Positions 1-9,855 of a DNA stretch of 64,000 nt are shown here, piece by piece. The position numbers and the translations under genes are program-made. Within the stretch, counting starts at the first letter, position 1. Each line of letters starts with the position of its first letter. The stretch comes from Glaciecola sp. (lineage in GTDB: Bacteria > Pseudomonadota > Gammaproteobacteria > Enterobacterales > Alteromonadaceae): NCBI GenBank assembly GCA_018623155.1, contig JAAZVZ010000001.1, forward strand, positions 62,001 through 126,000, given 5' to 3'. The notes under the pieces were generated by a model. It had not been told where the DNA came from and searched no databases. It saw only the letters and a program-made list of their open reading frames with translations.

Positions 1-300
1 CACCCTGAATCACTTCTGACTGAACATGGACACGCCATATTAAACAACTTCCTATCACAAATATAATTTGTCTACTACGCCGTTTTTGCTAAGACACTCA
101 ATCTTATCCCCCATTTTCATGAAAAAAATATTTTAAATATTTACGCATACTTTTTGAGCTCAGTGCGAATACTTATGCAGAGTTTATGCACGCTTTATGC
201 AAACCCCGTAGAGCCCTTTATTTTACAAGGGATAAAGGCATTTACACTGACTCAAAAAAGGCGTATTTTAGACACATTAAACGAATTAAAGGTAAAGAAT
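1..300. other. Leader and intergenic region before astC
   Basis: No gene is supported here. An open frame in phase with astC continues back to a TTG at 154, but it carries no AstC homology and its 5' part is AT-rich and regulatory in look. A probable ARG box and three phased TTATGCA repeats lie at 164-201. The first 150 bases may hold the end of an upstream transcription unit, but I see no coding signal. Confidence 0.6.
164..201. promoter_or_regulatory. Candidate ArgR operator with phased TTATGCA repeats
   Basis: Bases 164-181 fit the ARG box pattern (GAAT, four bases, ATGCA) with about three mismatches to the E. coli consensus. TTATGCA occurs at 173, 184 and 195, exactly 11 bp apart, so all copies face the same side of the helix. 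ArgR activates the ast operon in E. coli, so an ArgR array before astC is reasonable. The assignment is inference from pattern alone. Confidence 0.45.
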
Positions 301-1521
301 ATGCAAGTCACTCGCGCAACATTTGATGATGTTATGGTTCCTAATTACAACCCTGCGGACATGGTACCAGTAAAGGGCCAAGGTTCTCGTGTATGGGACC
401 AAGACGGTAGAGAATTTATCGATTTTGCAGGTGGTATTGCCGTTAATGTATTAGGTCACTGTCATCCAGAATTGGTCAAAGTGTTACGCGAACAAGGTGA
501 AAAATTATGGCATTTGTCCAATGTTTACACCAATGAGCCTGCGTTGCGACTTGCTCAAAAGCTCAATGAGGCGACGTTCTCAGAAGCTGTGTATTTTTGT
601 AACTCAGGTGCAGAGGCCAACGAAGCTGCCTTGAAACTTGCACGACGTTGGGCGATCGAGCATCACAGCGCTCAAAAAGACAAAATCATTGCGTTTACCC
701 AGGGCTTCCACGGTCGCACATTCTTTACTGTGACCGTCGGCGGACAACCTGCATATTCAGATGGATTTGGCCCAAAACCAGGTGCGGTCACTCACTGTCA
801 ATACAACGATTTAGACGCGTTTGCCGAATTAATCGATGATGATACCTGTGCGGTGATGATGGAGCCACTGCAAGGCGAAGGTGGCATCATCTGTCCCGAT
901 CCTGAGTTTGTCAAAGGGGTACGCAAGCTATGTGACCAACACAATGCGCTGTTAATTTTTGATGAAGTTCAATCCGGCGTGGGCAGAACGGGTCACCTCT
1001 ACGCGTACATGGGTTTAGATGTGACTCCTGATATTCTGACAACGGCTAAATCTCTAGGGGGTGGCATTCCAATTGGGGCGATGCTTACCACTAAGGCGAT
1101 TGCTGCAAGTCTAAAGCCTGGTACACACGGTTCAACCTACGGAGGTAATCCTCTGGCGTGTGCTATTGCAGAAAAAGCCCTCGACATCATCAATGACCAA
1201 GAGGTGTTAGATGGGGTTAAAGCCAAAGAAGCACTGTTTCGCAAAGAGCTCGAGCGCATAAATGCGAAGTATAATGTGTTTAGCGAAATTCGAGGTCAAG
1301 GCATGTTACTCGGTTGTGCTATGAACGAGCATTATCAAGGTCGAGCGCGGGACTTTATGGTAGCGGCAACAGACGAAGGCTTGATGTGTTTAGTAGCTGG
1401 CATGAATGTTGTTCGCTTTGCGCCGTCTTTGGTGATCCCTGACGAAGACATTTTGGAAGGTTTAGCGTGCTTTGAGCGTGGTATTGCCAAAGTGGTTGCA
1501 GCCGAGACAGCTGAAGCGTAA
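301..1521 (+). CDS. astC: Succinylornithine transaminase (AstC)
   Basis: PLP-dependent class III aminotransferase that converts N2-succinylornithine and 2-oxoglutarate to succinylglutamate semialdehyde and glutamate in the arginine succinyltransferase pathway. The 406 residues from the ATG at 301 equal the E. coli AstC length. An AAAGG eight bases upstream supports this start over the TTG at 154. Visible motifs are [10 protein letters not shown] near residue 101, the cofactor Asp in FDEVQSG (D221) and the Schiff-base Lys in TAKSLGGG (K250). It could also serve as acetylornithine aminotransferase (ArgD), but the astA and astD neighbours favour AstC. First gene of astC-astA-astD-DUF1338. Confidence 0.93.
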   Translation: MQVTRATFDDVMVPNYNPADMVPVKGQGSRVWDQDGREFIDFAGGIAVNVLGHCHPELVKVLREQGEKLWHLSNVYTNEPALRLAQKLNEATFSEAVYFCNSGAEANEAALKLARRWAIEHHSAQKDKIIAFTQGFHGRTFFTVTVGGQPAYSDGFGPKPGAVTHCQYNDLDAFAELIDDDTCAVMMEPLQGEGGIICPDPEFVKGVRKLCDQHNALLIFDEVQSGVGRTGHLYAYMGLDVTPDILTTAKSLGGGIPIGAMLTTKAIAASLKPGTHGSTYGGNPLACAIAEKALDIINDQEVLDGVKAKEALFRKELERINAKYNVFSEIRGQGMLLGCAMNEHYQGRARDFMVAATDEGLMCLVAGMNVVRFAPSLVIPDEDILEGLACFERGIAKVVAAETAEA

Positions 1522-1526
1522 CTTTT

Positions 1527-2540
1527 ATGAACCTCATACGCCCAATTGAGCAAAAGGACTTTGCTGCGTTGTATCAAATCGCAGAAGAGTCTGGTATTGG
1601 TTTCACCTCTCTTCCTGTGGATGAAACCTTGTTGCAAAACAAGATTGAAATATCAAAAGAATCCTTTGCCACCAAGGTGAGTCGTGCTGGTGATGAAGGG
1701 TACTTGTTCGTGTTAGAAGATACTTTAACCGGTCAAATCCTTGGCACATCTGGCATTGAAGCAAAAGTAGGGGTAACCGATCCTTTTTATCACTATCACA
1801 TGGGCAAAGTGGTACACGCCTCACGTGAGCTAAACATCTACAACACAGTGGATATACTCACCTTCTGCAACGACTACACTGGGGTCAGTGAGATCTGTAC
1901 GTTGTTTTTACGCGAAGCGGCTCGAGTCAAAGACATGGGTAAGTTTTTATCTAAAACACGTTTCTTGTTCATGGCTGAACACCCTGAGCGTTTTGCCAAG
2001 ACAGTTATTGCCGAGATGCGTGGTGTGAATGATGAAAATGGTCGCTCGCCATTTTGGGAATGGTTAGAAAAGCATTTCTTTTCGATTGACTTCCCCACTG
2101 CAGATTATCTTACCGGTATAGGTAAAAAAGTATTTATCGCTGAGCTGATGCCCAAATACCCAATTTATGTCAATCTTCTTTCTCAAGCAGCGCAAGCGGT
2201 TATTGGCAAAGTGCACGAACAAACTAAGCCCGCACTTCACTTGTTGCAAAAAGAAGGGTTTGTATGCAGAGGATACGTTGATATTTTTGATGCTGGTCCA
2301 ACCGTTGAAGCCGATTTGCCACAGATAAAAAGTATCAGAGAATCTATATCCAAACCGGTTATTGCCGGTAAACCAGATGTTGCAGCACCCAAAGCAATGA
2401 TCTGTAATACTTCGATTTCACATTTTAGAGCGGTGATGCAACCGGTAACTGAAACGCCTGAGCACGTTATTGTCAGCTCAGAAACACTGGCGGCTCTGCA
2501 GATTAAAAATGGCGATCCAGTTCGCTTTTGTTACATATAA
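1527..2540 (+). CDS. astA: Arginine N-succinyltransferase (AstA)
   Basis: Transfers succinyl from succinyl-CoA to the alpha-amino group of arginine, the committing step of the AST pathway. The 337 residues match the AstA family (E. coli 344), with the characteristic N-terminus (MNLIRPIEQKDFAAL) and a GNAT-like fold. It starts five bases after the astC stop with no strong ribosome-binding site, so translation is probably coupled to astC. The pathway genes astB and astE are absent from this window and must lie elsewhere or be replaced. Confidence 0.93.
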   Translation: MNLIRPIEQKDFAALYQIAEESGIGFTSLPVDETLLQNKIEISKESFATKVSRAGDEGYLFVLEDTLTGQILGTSGIEAKVGVTDPFYHYHMGKVVHASRELNIYNTVDILTFCNDYTGVSEICTLFLREAARVKDMGKFLSKTRFLFMAEHPERFAKTVIAEMRGVNDENGRSPFWEWLEKHFFSIDFPTADYLTGIGKKVFIAELMPKYPIYVNLLSQAAQAVIGKVHEQTKPALHLLQKEGFVCRGYVDIFDAGPTVEADLPQIKSIRESISKPVIAGKPDVAAPKAMICNTSISHFRAVMQPVTETPEHVIVSSETLAALQIKNGDPVRFCYI

Positions 2541-2573
2541 TAAACACAATAACGACAGAAAATAAGGTTCCCT

Positions 2574-4043
2574 ATGAACACACATTTTATTAATGGTGAG
2601 TGGGTGGGTGGTAAAGGCTACCCAATGACCTCACTCAACCCAACAAAAAACACGATTTTGTGGGAAGGCATAAGTGCCACGTCAGAACAAGTTGATCTTG
2701 CTGTGGCATCAGCCCGAGCTGCGTTTGCAGATTGGTCTGCGCTAAGTGTTGAACAAAGACTAGAATATATCCACGCCTACTCAGAAGCATTAACCAAATA
2801 CAAAGATGAATTAGCTGAGCTTATTGCCCAAGAAACCGGAAAACCACTTTGGGAAACAGCGACTGAAGCAGCTGCAATGATTGGCAAAATCGGCCTTTCG
2901 ATTAAGTCCTATCACTCGCGAACGGGTATCACTGAAAACCCGATGCCGGTAGGAAAAGCATTTATTCGACACAAACCACATGGTGTGGTTGCCGTGTTTG
3001 GACCTTATAACTTTCCTGGACACTTACCTAATGGACATATTGTACCTGCACTAATTGCTGGCAATACCGTAGTGTTCAAACCCAGCGAATTAACACCCGC
3101 AGTTGCAGCCAAAATGATCGAGATCTGGGCAGAGATTGGCTTGCCTAAAGGCGTACTAAATCTTGTGCAAGGCGAGGTAGAAACGGGTAAGGCATTGGCA
3201 AGTCATCCTCAACTCGATGGCCTCTTCTTCACTGGATCTTCAACGACTGGTAAACGCCTACACGAGCAGTTTGCGGGGCATCCAGGTAAGATCCTAGCCC
3301 TAGAGATGGGTGGCAATAACCCCCTGATCGTCGCAGACGTCAAAGATATTGATGCAACGGTACATGACATCATACAATCCGCTTTCATCTCGTCTGGGCA
3401 ACGCTGTACTTGTGCTAGACGCTTATTTTTGCCAAACACAGTTCAAGGTGATGCCATTCTCAAGCGTTTGATCGAGGTTACCCAAAATATTCTCGTCGAC
3501 CATTACGACGCACAACCACAACCATTTATGGGGTCGATGATATCTCGGCATGCTGCAGCTCAGATGATTGCAGTACAAACCGATTTATTGTCGCAAGGTG
3601 CCAAGCCTTTGGTCGAAATGCATCATGTCGATACAACTTCAGGGTTACTCTCTCCTGGGATTTTGGATGTCACCCAAATGCTCGACAAATTACCTGACGA
3701 TGAACATTTTGGCCCATTACTCAAAGTGATCCGTTACGATGAATTGACCGCTGCAATCAACGAAGCAAACAATACTCGCTTTGGCTTATCTGCAGGCTTA
3801 CTCAGTGATAATGCCTCACAATATGAGGTATTTTATCGCCTAATTCGTGCTGGGATTGTAAACTGGAATCGTCCGATTACCGGTGCAAGTGGTGCGGCGC
3901 CATTTGGCGGAATTGGTGATAGCGGGAATCATCGCGCTAGTGCCTTTTATGCAGCAGATTACTGTGCTTATCCTGTCGCATCGGTTGAGATAGAAGAAGG
4001 GCTGCTTCCTGAAGTGCTCAGCCCCGGACTTACTTTCAATTAA
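2574..4043 (+). CDS. astD: Succinylglutamate-semialdehyde dehydrogenase (AstD)
   Basis: NAD-dependent aldehyde dehydrogenase that oxidises N-succinylglutamate semialdehyde to N-succinylglutamate. It is full length at 489 residues. The general-base Glu lies in LEMGGNNP (E244) and the catalytic Cys in SSGQRC (C278); the cofactor-loop GPYNFPGH is near residue 143. An AAGG site precedes the ATG after a short gap from astA, which fits one operon. Confidence 0.94.
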   Translation: MNTHFINGEWVGGKGYPMTSLNPTKNTILWEGISATSEQVDLAVASARAAFADWSALSVEQRLEYIHAYSEALTKYKDELAELIAQETGKPLWETATEAAAMIGKIGLSIKSYHSRTGITENPMPVGKAFIRHKPHGVVAVFGPYNFPGHLPNGHIVPALIAGNTVVFKPSELTPAVAAKMIEIWAEIGLPKGVLNLVQGEVETGKALASHPQLDGLFFTGSSTTGKRLHEQFAGHPGKILALEMGGNNPLIVADVKDIDATVHDIIQSAFISSGQRCTCARRLFLPNTVQGDAILKRLIEVTQNILVDHYDAQPQPFMGSMISRHAAAQMIAVQTDLLSQGAKPLVEMHHVDTTSGLLSPGILDVTQMLDKLPDDEHFGPLLKVIRYDELTAAINEANNTRFGLSAGLLSDNASQYEVFYRLIRAGIVNWNRPITGASGAAPFGGIGDSGNHRASAFYAADYCAYPVASVEIEEGLLPEVLSPGLTFN

Positions 4044-4058
4044 TTTAGGAGAAATTGG

Positions 4059-4871
4059 ATGTCTCAACAACGCCACATTGATGAGTTATTTGAAAAAATT
4101 TGGGATGATTATCTCTTAATAGCCCCAAGCGCATTAAGCATTCACGCTTTGCTTAATGCATCGGATGAAGCAACTCACATCGTCAATGATCACATTGCAT
4201 TACGCACACTGAACTTTCCTCATATGGGGATTTCAGCCTTATCGCAACATTTTGAAGCGCTCGGCTATAAGCATGGTAGTGACTATGATTTTAGTGACAA
4301 AAGCCTCAATGCGATGCATTTTGAACATCCCAATTATGACCATCCCAAGGTTTTCATCAGTGAACTGAAAGTAGAAGAATTGAGTGATGAAGCACAAACC
4401 ATTTTGTATGGGATTAGTGAATCGGTAACACCTCAGCTAATGGCTGATTCGAGCTGTTTATTCTCTGGCAAACACTGGCAATTAACGTATAATCATTACC
4501 AAGTTTTACTAGCAGAAAGTGAATACGCAGCTTGGTTTGCAGCATGGGGATTTCGCGCCAATCATTTTACGGTCAGTGTAAATCATTTAGAAACGCTTAC
4601 TGAGCTAGCAAATGTCAATGAATTACTTAAGCAAAATGGATTTGTACTAAATACCTCAGGTGGAGAGATCAAAGGCAGTGAAGAAGTATGCTTAGCGCAG
4701 TCTTCAACCATGGCTGACAAGATGCCTGTCGCATTTAGTGATCGAACTGTGGATATTCCGAGTTGTTTTTACGAATTTGCACAGCGTTACCCTTTACCCA
4801 ATGGTGACCTGTATCAAGGGTTTGTTGCAGCTTCTGCTAATAAAATATTCGAGAGTACCAACGTAAAATAA
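4059..4871 (+). CDS. DUF1338 family metalloenzyme, HglS-like
   Basis: Member of the DUF1338 family, whose characterised member HglS is an Fe(II) 2-oxoadipate dioxygenase/decarboxylase giving 2-hydroxyglutarate in lysine catabolism. The key set is visible: H45 and R49 in DHIALRTLN (same four-residue spacing as HglS), a second His at H169 in ANHFTVS and a Glu at E239 in CFYEFAQR. An AGGAG site precedes the start, 15 bases after astD. Membership of the ast operon suggests a substrate related to arginine breakdown or amino-acid-derived 2-oxoacids. The substrate itself cannot be read from sequence. Confidence 0.85.
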   Translation: MSQQRHIDELFEKIWDDYLLIAPSALSIHALLNASDEATHIVNDHIALRTLNFPHMGISALSQHFEALGYKHGSDYDFSDKSLNAMHFEHPNYDHPKVFISELKVEELSDEAQTILYGISESVTPQLMADSSCLFSGKHWQLTYNHYQVLLAESEYAAWFAAWGFRANHFTVSVNHLETLTELANVNELLKQNGFVLNTSGGEIKGSEEVCLAQSSTMADKMPVAFSDRTVDIPSCFYEFAQRYPLPNGDLYQGFVAASANKIFESTNVK

Positions 4872-4886
4872 ACACGATCAGTTGTT

Positions 4887-4900
4887 TAGACCAAAGTCTA
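4887..4900. promoter_or_regulatory. TAGAC-CAAA-GTCTA palindrome
   Basis: Inverted repeat with 5-bp arms between the DUF1338 gene and the alpha/beta hydrolase. A 12/14 match occurs at 49237-49250 upstream of the TRAP/two-component locus. Either a regulator site or chance. Confidence 0.3.
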
Positions 4901-4957
4901 GTGCGCCATTTTGGAAAGTGGTGCGTACTGATATCGTTTCTTTAAAGGGATTTAAAT

Positions 4958-5728
4958 ATGTCTAGTACCGTATTAAATGGGTTTTCATCTAAACGTCGAT
5001 TGATCAACACTGCTCAATTACAAAATATCGTATTTGCGGATATTACGCGCCAATCAGTGTGTGGTTTTTTTTGCGAATTCGTGAAACCTATTGACTGGGT
5101 TTCTATGGTGTTTCGTTTCCCAAAATTACTTTCACTTCCCAAAGGTCATGGAGAACCGGTTGTTCTGATTCCAGGTTATTTTACTGACGAAAAAACCTTG
5201 TGTATTTTGGGCCAGTTTCTCAAATTTTTAAATTATCGTGTATTTCAGTGGGATGTGAAGCACAATGCACAAGAACTATCCAAAGACGTCTCACTACTTG
5301 AGAGGCATCTTGCTCAGTTGATGCAGGAACATGCTTTGCCACAAATTAACATGGTTGGCTACGGTTTAGGCGGTTTACTCTGTCGAGCCATAGCAGACAG
5401 GGGAACAGTCCCCGTCAAACAGCTGATTACTTTGGGTACACCACTGAATCCAGAGAATGCTTTTACCAGTCTTTCCAAGCGCTACGCGCAACGAATTGGA
5501 GTCGATTTGGATAGCTTGCTGGCAAATGCAAAGGCCATAACACAGGCCAAATTGACTTTACCGATTACAATTATATATGCACAGGATGACGACTTTGTTA
5601 TTCCAGATGCGACTCGTGATAAATTCAATGAGCATGCAAACCATCATTTTATTAATGGTTCACACGTCAACTTTACTCATAACGCAAAAGTATGGGAGAC
5701 GATTGCATCAAGCCTCGTGACTACCTGA
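4958..5728 (+). CDS. Alpha/beta hydrolase-fold protein lacking the nucleophile Ser
   Basis: A 256-residue lipase-like alpha/beta hydrolase: oxyanion-type strand and loop [11 protein letters not shown] (residues 68-78), a nucleophile-elbow region at 130-142, an acidic segment [10 protein letters not shown] and a C-terminal His in GSHVNF. The elbow reads G-Y-G-L-G-G (134-139) where active lipases have G-x-S-x-G, so the Ser is replaced by Gly (G136). The codon is an unambiguous GGT. It has no signal peptide and is preceded by AAAGGG. It overlaps the convergent parC end by 21 bp. Probably a non-catalytic or altered-chemistry fold; function unknown. Confidence 0.7.
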   Translation: MSSTVLNGFSSKRRLINTAQLQNIVFADITRQSVCGFFCEFVKPIDWVSMVFRFPKLLSLPKGHGEPVVLIPGYFTDEKTLCILGQFLKFLNYRVFQWDVKHNAQELSKDVSLLERHLAQLMQEHALPQINMVGYGLGGLLCRAIADRGTVPVKQLITLGTPLNPENAFTSLSKRYAQRIGVDLDSLLANAKAITQAKLTLPITIIYAQDDDFVIPDATRDKFNEHANHHFINGSHVNFTHNAKVWETIASSLVTT

Positions 5729-8029
5729 GTTTTCCTCATTGGTAAGCGTATCTGAAGTTTCTGATGTATGCGGAACATTGAGTTCAACTGAAACGCTATC
5801 AACTCGCTGTAAACCACGAGGTAATTTGTTCCCACGACGACCTCTTTCTCCTTGGTAATGAATCAAATCTGACGCTTTTAGCGTCATGTTGCGTTTACCT
5901 GCTGACAATACAACACTTGCCCCTTCTGGCACAATGGCACTCGCCACCACATATTCTTCTCGAGTCTTCGCTTTCGCTGAAGGGATATTGATCATCTTAT
6001 TGCCTTTACCTTTGCCTAAACAGGGTAAGTCACGCAATGGGAACAACAGCATCCGCCCTTCATTTGAAACACATAAACACCAATCTGTTTCAACATGATT
6101 AACCGGTAAAAGAGGCATCACCTTGGCCGCTGATGGTAAAGATAAAAAGGCTTTTCCGGCTTTGTTCTTGCTCAACATGTCAGAGAACTTGCCAACAAAC
6201 CCATAACCCGCATCGCTGCTTATAAGATATTGTTGTTCATCAGTTCCCATCACTACATGAGAAAACGATTCGCCTGCCACGACGTTAAAGCGTCCCGTCA
6301 ATGGCTCACCCTGTGAGCGTGCAGAGGGTAGACTGTGCGCATCACAACTAAATGCTCGACCTGAGGTATCAATGAATACGGCCGGTTGATTCGAACGACC
6401 TTTGGCACTCGCTAAGTACTTATCATCGCCTTTGTAGCTGAGGTTAGGTGCATCCACATCATGGCCCTTGGCACAACGCGCCCAGCCTTTTTCAGACACT
6501 ACGACCGTTACCGGCTCCGATGGGACGAGTTGTTTTTCACTGAGGGCTTTGGCTTCTCCTCTTTCAACTATCGGGGAACGGCGATCATCACCATACGTTT
6601 CTGCATCAGCAAGCAGCTCTTTCTTGACAAGTGTTTTGAGACGGCGATCTGACCCCAATATAAGTTGTAGTTCATCTCGCTCTTTTGCCAATTCGTCTTG
6701 CTCACCTTTAATTTTCATTTCTTCAAGTTTGGCAAGGTGACGAAGTTTTAACTCCAAAATTGCCTCTGCTTGTTTGTCGGATAAGCCAAAACGAGAGATC
6801 AATTCTTGCTTTGGCTCATCTTCATTGCGGATAATCGCTATCACCTCATCAATATTGAGAAACGCAATCAAAAGACCTTCAAGGATATGTAAGCGTGCTA
6901 ACACTTTATCGAGGCGGAACTGTAAGCGGCGAGTGACTGTCTCTTTACGATACGTCAACCATTCGCTCAAAATCATCTTCAAATCTTTGACTTGAGGGCG
7001 CCCGTCTAAACCAATCATATTTAGATTAACACGGTAGTTCTTTTCCAAATCCGTGGTCGCGAATAAATGTTGCATTAACTGCTCGATATCTACTCGATTT
7101 GACCGAGGTGTGATGACCAATCGAGTAGGGTTCTCATGGTCAGATTCATCGCGTAAATCACTGACCATGGGTAATTTTTTGGCCGTCATTTGAGCTGCGA
7201 TTTGTTCTAATACTTTCGCTCCAGAGGCCTGATGCGGCAACGCATTGATAATGATATCACCATTTTCTTGTAGGTAGGTTGCGCGCATCTTGATGGAACC
7301 GCGACCGGTTTCATATATTTTTTGTATATCTGCCCGAGGGGTGATGATTTCTGCATCTGTCGGATAATCAGGTCCTTGCACGATAGTCAGTATCTCAGAC
7401 AATTCAGTGCGCGAATTATCCAGTAATAACGCACAGGCATTTGCTAATTCTCGAACATTATGAGGAGGAATATCCGTCGCCATTCCGACCGCAATACCAG
7501 TGACACCATTAAGAAGAATATGGGGTAAACGAGCGGGCAAGACTTTAGGTTCTTTTAAAGTACCGTCAAAGTTCGGTTGCCAATCGGCAGTTCCTTGACC
7601 AAGTTCAGTAAGTAATACTTCACTAAATTTTGATAAACGCGCTTCAGTATAACGCATTGCAGCAAAAGACTTAGGATCGTCAGGGGCACCCCAATTACCC
7701 TGACCGTCAACTAGAGGGTAACGATAGGTGAATGGCTGTGCCATCAACACCATGGCCTCATAACATGCCGAGTCACCATGCGGGTGAAATTTACCTAGTA
7801 CATCCCCCACAGTACGGGCTGATTTTTTGTATTTAGCATTAGCGCTTAATCCTAAATCTGACATGGCATAGATAATTCGACGCTGAACTGGTTTTAGACC
7901 GTCACCAATATGTGGCAACGCGCGATCCATGATCACGTACATCGAATAATTGAGATAGGCTTCTTCCGTAAAACGTCGAATGGGGAGTTGTTCGACACCG
8001 TCCTGACTGATTGTGACTTCGTTACTCAT
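5708..8029 (-). CDS. parC: DNA topoisomerase IV subunit A (ParC)
   Basis: Catalytic cleavage and religation subunit of topoisomerase IV, which decatenates daughter chromosomes. At 773 residues it is slightly longer than E. coli ParC (752). The active-site Tyr is Y127 in [10 protein letters not shown]. The quinolone-resistance region [13 protein letters not shown] keeps the sensitive-type Ser87 and Glu91. parE is not adjacent. The C-terminal beta-pinwheel region is shorter than in GyrA and lacks a clear GyrA box, which favours ParC over GyrA. Confidence 0.94.
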   Translation of the reverse strand: MSNEVTISQDGVEQLPIRRFTEEAYLNYSMYVIMDRALPHIGDGLKPVQRRIIYAMSDLGLSANAKYKKSARTVGDVLGKFHPHGDSACYEAMVLMAQPFTYRYPLVDGQGNWGAPDDPKSFAAMRYTEARLSKFSEVLLTELGQGTADWQPNFDGTLKEPKVLPARLPHILLNGVTGIAVGMATDIPPHNVRELANACALLLDNSRTELSEILTIVQGPDYPTDAEIITPRADIQKIYETGRGSIKMRATYLQENGDIIINALPHQASGAKVLEQIAAQMTAKKLPMVSDLRDESDHENPTRLVITPRSNRVDIEQLMQHLFATTDLEKNYRVNLNMIGLDGRPQVKDLKMILSEWLTYRKETVTRRLQFRLDKVLARLHILEGLLIAFLNIDEVIAIIRNEDEPKQELISRFGLSDKQAEAILELKLRHLAKLEEMKIKGEQDELAKERDELQLILGSDRRLKTLVKKELLADAETYGDDRRSPIVERGEAKALSEKQLVPSEPVTVVVSEKGWARCAKGHDVDAPNLSYKGDDKYLASAKGRSNQPAVFIDTSGRAFSCDAHSLPSARSQGEPLTGRFNVVAGESFSHVVMGTDEQQYLISSDAGYGFVGKFSDMLSKNKAGKAFLSLPSAAKVMPLLPVNHVETDWCLCVSNEGRMLLFPLRDLPCLGKGKGNKMINIPSAKAKTREEYVVASAIVPEGASVVLSAGKRNMTLKASDLIHYQGERGRRGNKLPRGLQRVDSVSVELNVPHTSETSDTLTNEENSGSHEA

Positions 8030-8185
8030 TGATTGTTATACTCACACTTCAGGTTATTTTCATTGTATTTATATTTATTAAGCGCATAATAAACCACATA
8101 CACACAGAGTTACAGTGTTTTGATACCCTTAATGTAAAAGGTACATTTTTTGTGATCTGTTAAATAAGAGTTGAAAGGAAGCACT

Positions 8186-8983
8186 ATGCAAAACCGTTTA
8201 GTTAACTTGCCCCAGCTGAAAATCTTGGCAGTCGACGATACGCTACTGAATCTCAGTTTGTTAAGTACTTGGCTAAAGAGATCCCCTGTCAAACTGATGT
8301 TAGCATCCTCTGGGAAAGAAGCAGTTGAAGTGTGCCAAAAGCACGACATCGACATGATTTTAATGGATATTCGGATGCCTAATATGGATGGTGTTGAGGC
8401 TACCCGTTTAATTCGCAAAACGGAACGCAATTTAGGAACGCCCGTCATTGCGATAACCGCTCACGCTTTTCGCGAAGAAAAAGAGAGAGTTTTACGTTCA
8501 GGTTTTGACGATTTTATCGCTAAACCCATTGATTTCAATCGTTTACTCGATATCATCGAATTGTGGAGCACTCAAAAACCGGTTGATGCAACGGAGGATG
8601 TTCATAAAATCCAAGAAACATCAATAAATCAGCAAGCTACTTTCGATTGGGAGCTTGCATTAAAGCGTGCTAACAATAATATTCAATCGGCTCAACATTT
8701 GCTTTATCACTTTAACAAAATGCTTCCTGATATCATCAAAGAAATCAATACACATTACTCATCGTCAAGAAGTGAAGAAGTCTATGCGACGGTTCACAAA
8801 TTTCATGGTGCATGCTGTTACACAGGTGTTCCAAAACTACAGTCTTTGTGCGATGCGATTGAGCAAAATTTCCGTAATACACCAAAGCCTAAAATAGCAA
8901 CTCTTTTGAGTGAACTTAACGAAGAATCTAAAAAAGTTAATCTAGCGATTATTGAAAAGTTAACGGAATTAGAGGGCAATTAG
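8186..8983 (+). CDS. Orphan response regulator with C-terminal HPt domain (BarA-like)
   Basis: Two-domain phosphorelay protein: a receiver domain at residues 10-125 (acidic pair D17/D18, phospho-acceptor D61 in LMDIRMP, T91, K113) and an HPt domain at about 153-255 with phospho-His H204 in HKFHGACCYTGVP. That HPt motif closely resembles the one ending the hybrid kinase BarA. There is no kinase core in the protein or beside it. The ATG at 8186 is chosen because AAAGGAAG lies just upstream; a TTG at 8171 lies within that site. It probably relays phosphate between an unlinked hybrid kinase and a response regulator. Confidence 0.85.
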   Translation: MQNRLVNLPQLKILAVDDTLLNLSLLSTWLKRSPVKLMLASSGKEAVEVCQKHDIDMILMDIRMPNMDGVEATRLIRKTERNLGTPVIAITAHAFREEKERVLRSGFDDFIAKPIDFNRLLDIIELWSTQKPVDATEDVHKIQETSINQQATFDWELALKRANNNIQSAQHLLYHFNKMLPDIIKEINTHYSSSRSEEVYATVHKFHGACCYTGVPKLQSLCDAIEQNFRNTPKPKIATLLSELNEESKKVNLAIIEKLTELEGN

Positions 8984-9022
8984 TCTTTCTCAAATAATTG
9001 ACATGTTTTTGTAAAACCTGCT

Positions 9023-9727
9023 TTAATCTCGATTGCTTAGGACGTCATTCTGGCATGCTCTGAGAAGAGCAACAAAATCCTTTGGTGCTCTATCGAGCTC
9101 TGCTTCATTAATGTAAATATCAAAGCCCAATCGTTTCCTTAATAATTCCATACGTTGTACGAACATCGCTTTCACTCCAGTTAGAACCGTTCCGTCAACA
9201 AGTTTAATCTTGCCTTTAGACACTAAGTCCTCACCTGCACAAAATCCTGTCGCACAACCGTCATCATTATTGTGCATCAAGAGTGGTCGCTGCTCCATCA
9301 GCATATTGGTCATTAGGCGCTGAGAAACGGTCTGCAAAAACGCCGGATAGGTTTTAAGTTTGATCCCAACGAGATGCAAATCAATCAGTTCAAGACCTAG
9401 ATTCGCTTTTGGTACATCTATTCGTTGGACATTAGCCCAATCGATGAACCATTGACCATGACGGTGTTGATATAAAATCCCTTTCTCATCAATAGTCATC
9501 GAATAATCAGGCTCTTTGATTTTGTAATAACCCATGATACTGGCGATGATACCTATAGACACTATCACAAAGCCCGTAATCGACAGTTCACTAGGGAGAA
9601 CTTTGAGCATAATAGAACCAATTAATAACAAACTGCCCCCAAATATACTTGTCGTTAAGCCATTCGATTTGGATTGTGCTTTGATAAAAAGTTGTTTGGG
9701 TGTTGCAACTTCACTGGTAATAGACAA
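9023..9727 (-). CDS. DUF2982 family membrane protein
   Basis: A 234-residue protein with two membrane segments near residues 27-42 and 50-67, then a soluble region with SMTIDEKGILYQHRHGQWFIDW, typical of DUF2982 proteins of marine gammaproteobacteria. Function is unknown. Initiation is probably at TTG (9727), since GGGAG lies six bases before it and no in-frame ATG is close. It stands alone between the REC-HPt gene and the RND pump. Confidence 0.7.
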   Translation of the reverse strand: MSITSEVATPKQLFIKAQSKSNGLTTSIFGGSLLLIGSIMLKVLPSELSITGFVIVSIGIIASIMGYYKIKEPDYSMTIDEKGILYQHRHGQWFIDWANVQRIDVPKANLGLELIDLHLVGIKLKTYPAFLQTVSQRLMTNMLMEQRPLLMHNNDDGCATGFCAGEDLVSKGKIKLVDGTVLTGVKAMFVQRMELLRKRLGFDIYINEAELDRAPKDFVALLRACQNDVLSNRD

Positions 9728-9855
9728 AATAGACTCCCATTGCGCTCAATGTAAACAGAACAATTGCTCGTGCACGACGACATCGAGGACAGTTGGTTTG
9801 ACTTAACTCTTGTATGTGATGCATTAATGAATGGTTCATTGTTGTAGGGAATTTT

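Noticed and set aside
154-300. N-terminal extension of astC from a TTG
   Set aside because: No homology, and the ATG at 301 has a ribosome-binding site and gives the exact family length.
5708-5728. Overlap of the hydrolase and parC ends as a frameshift sign
   Set aside because: It is a simple 21-bp convergent overlap; both C-termini look normal.
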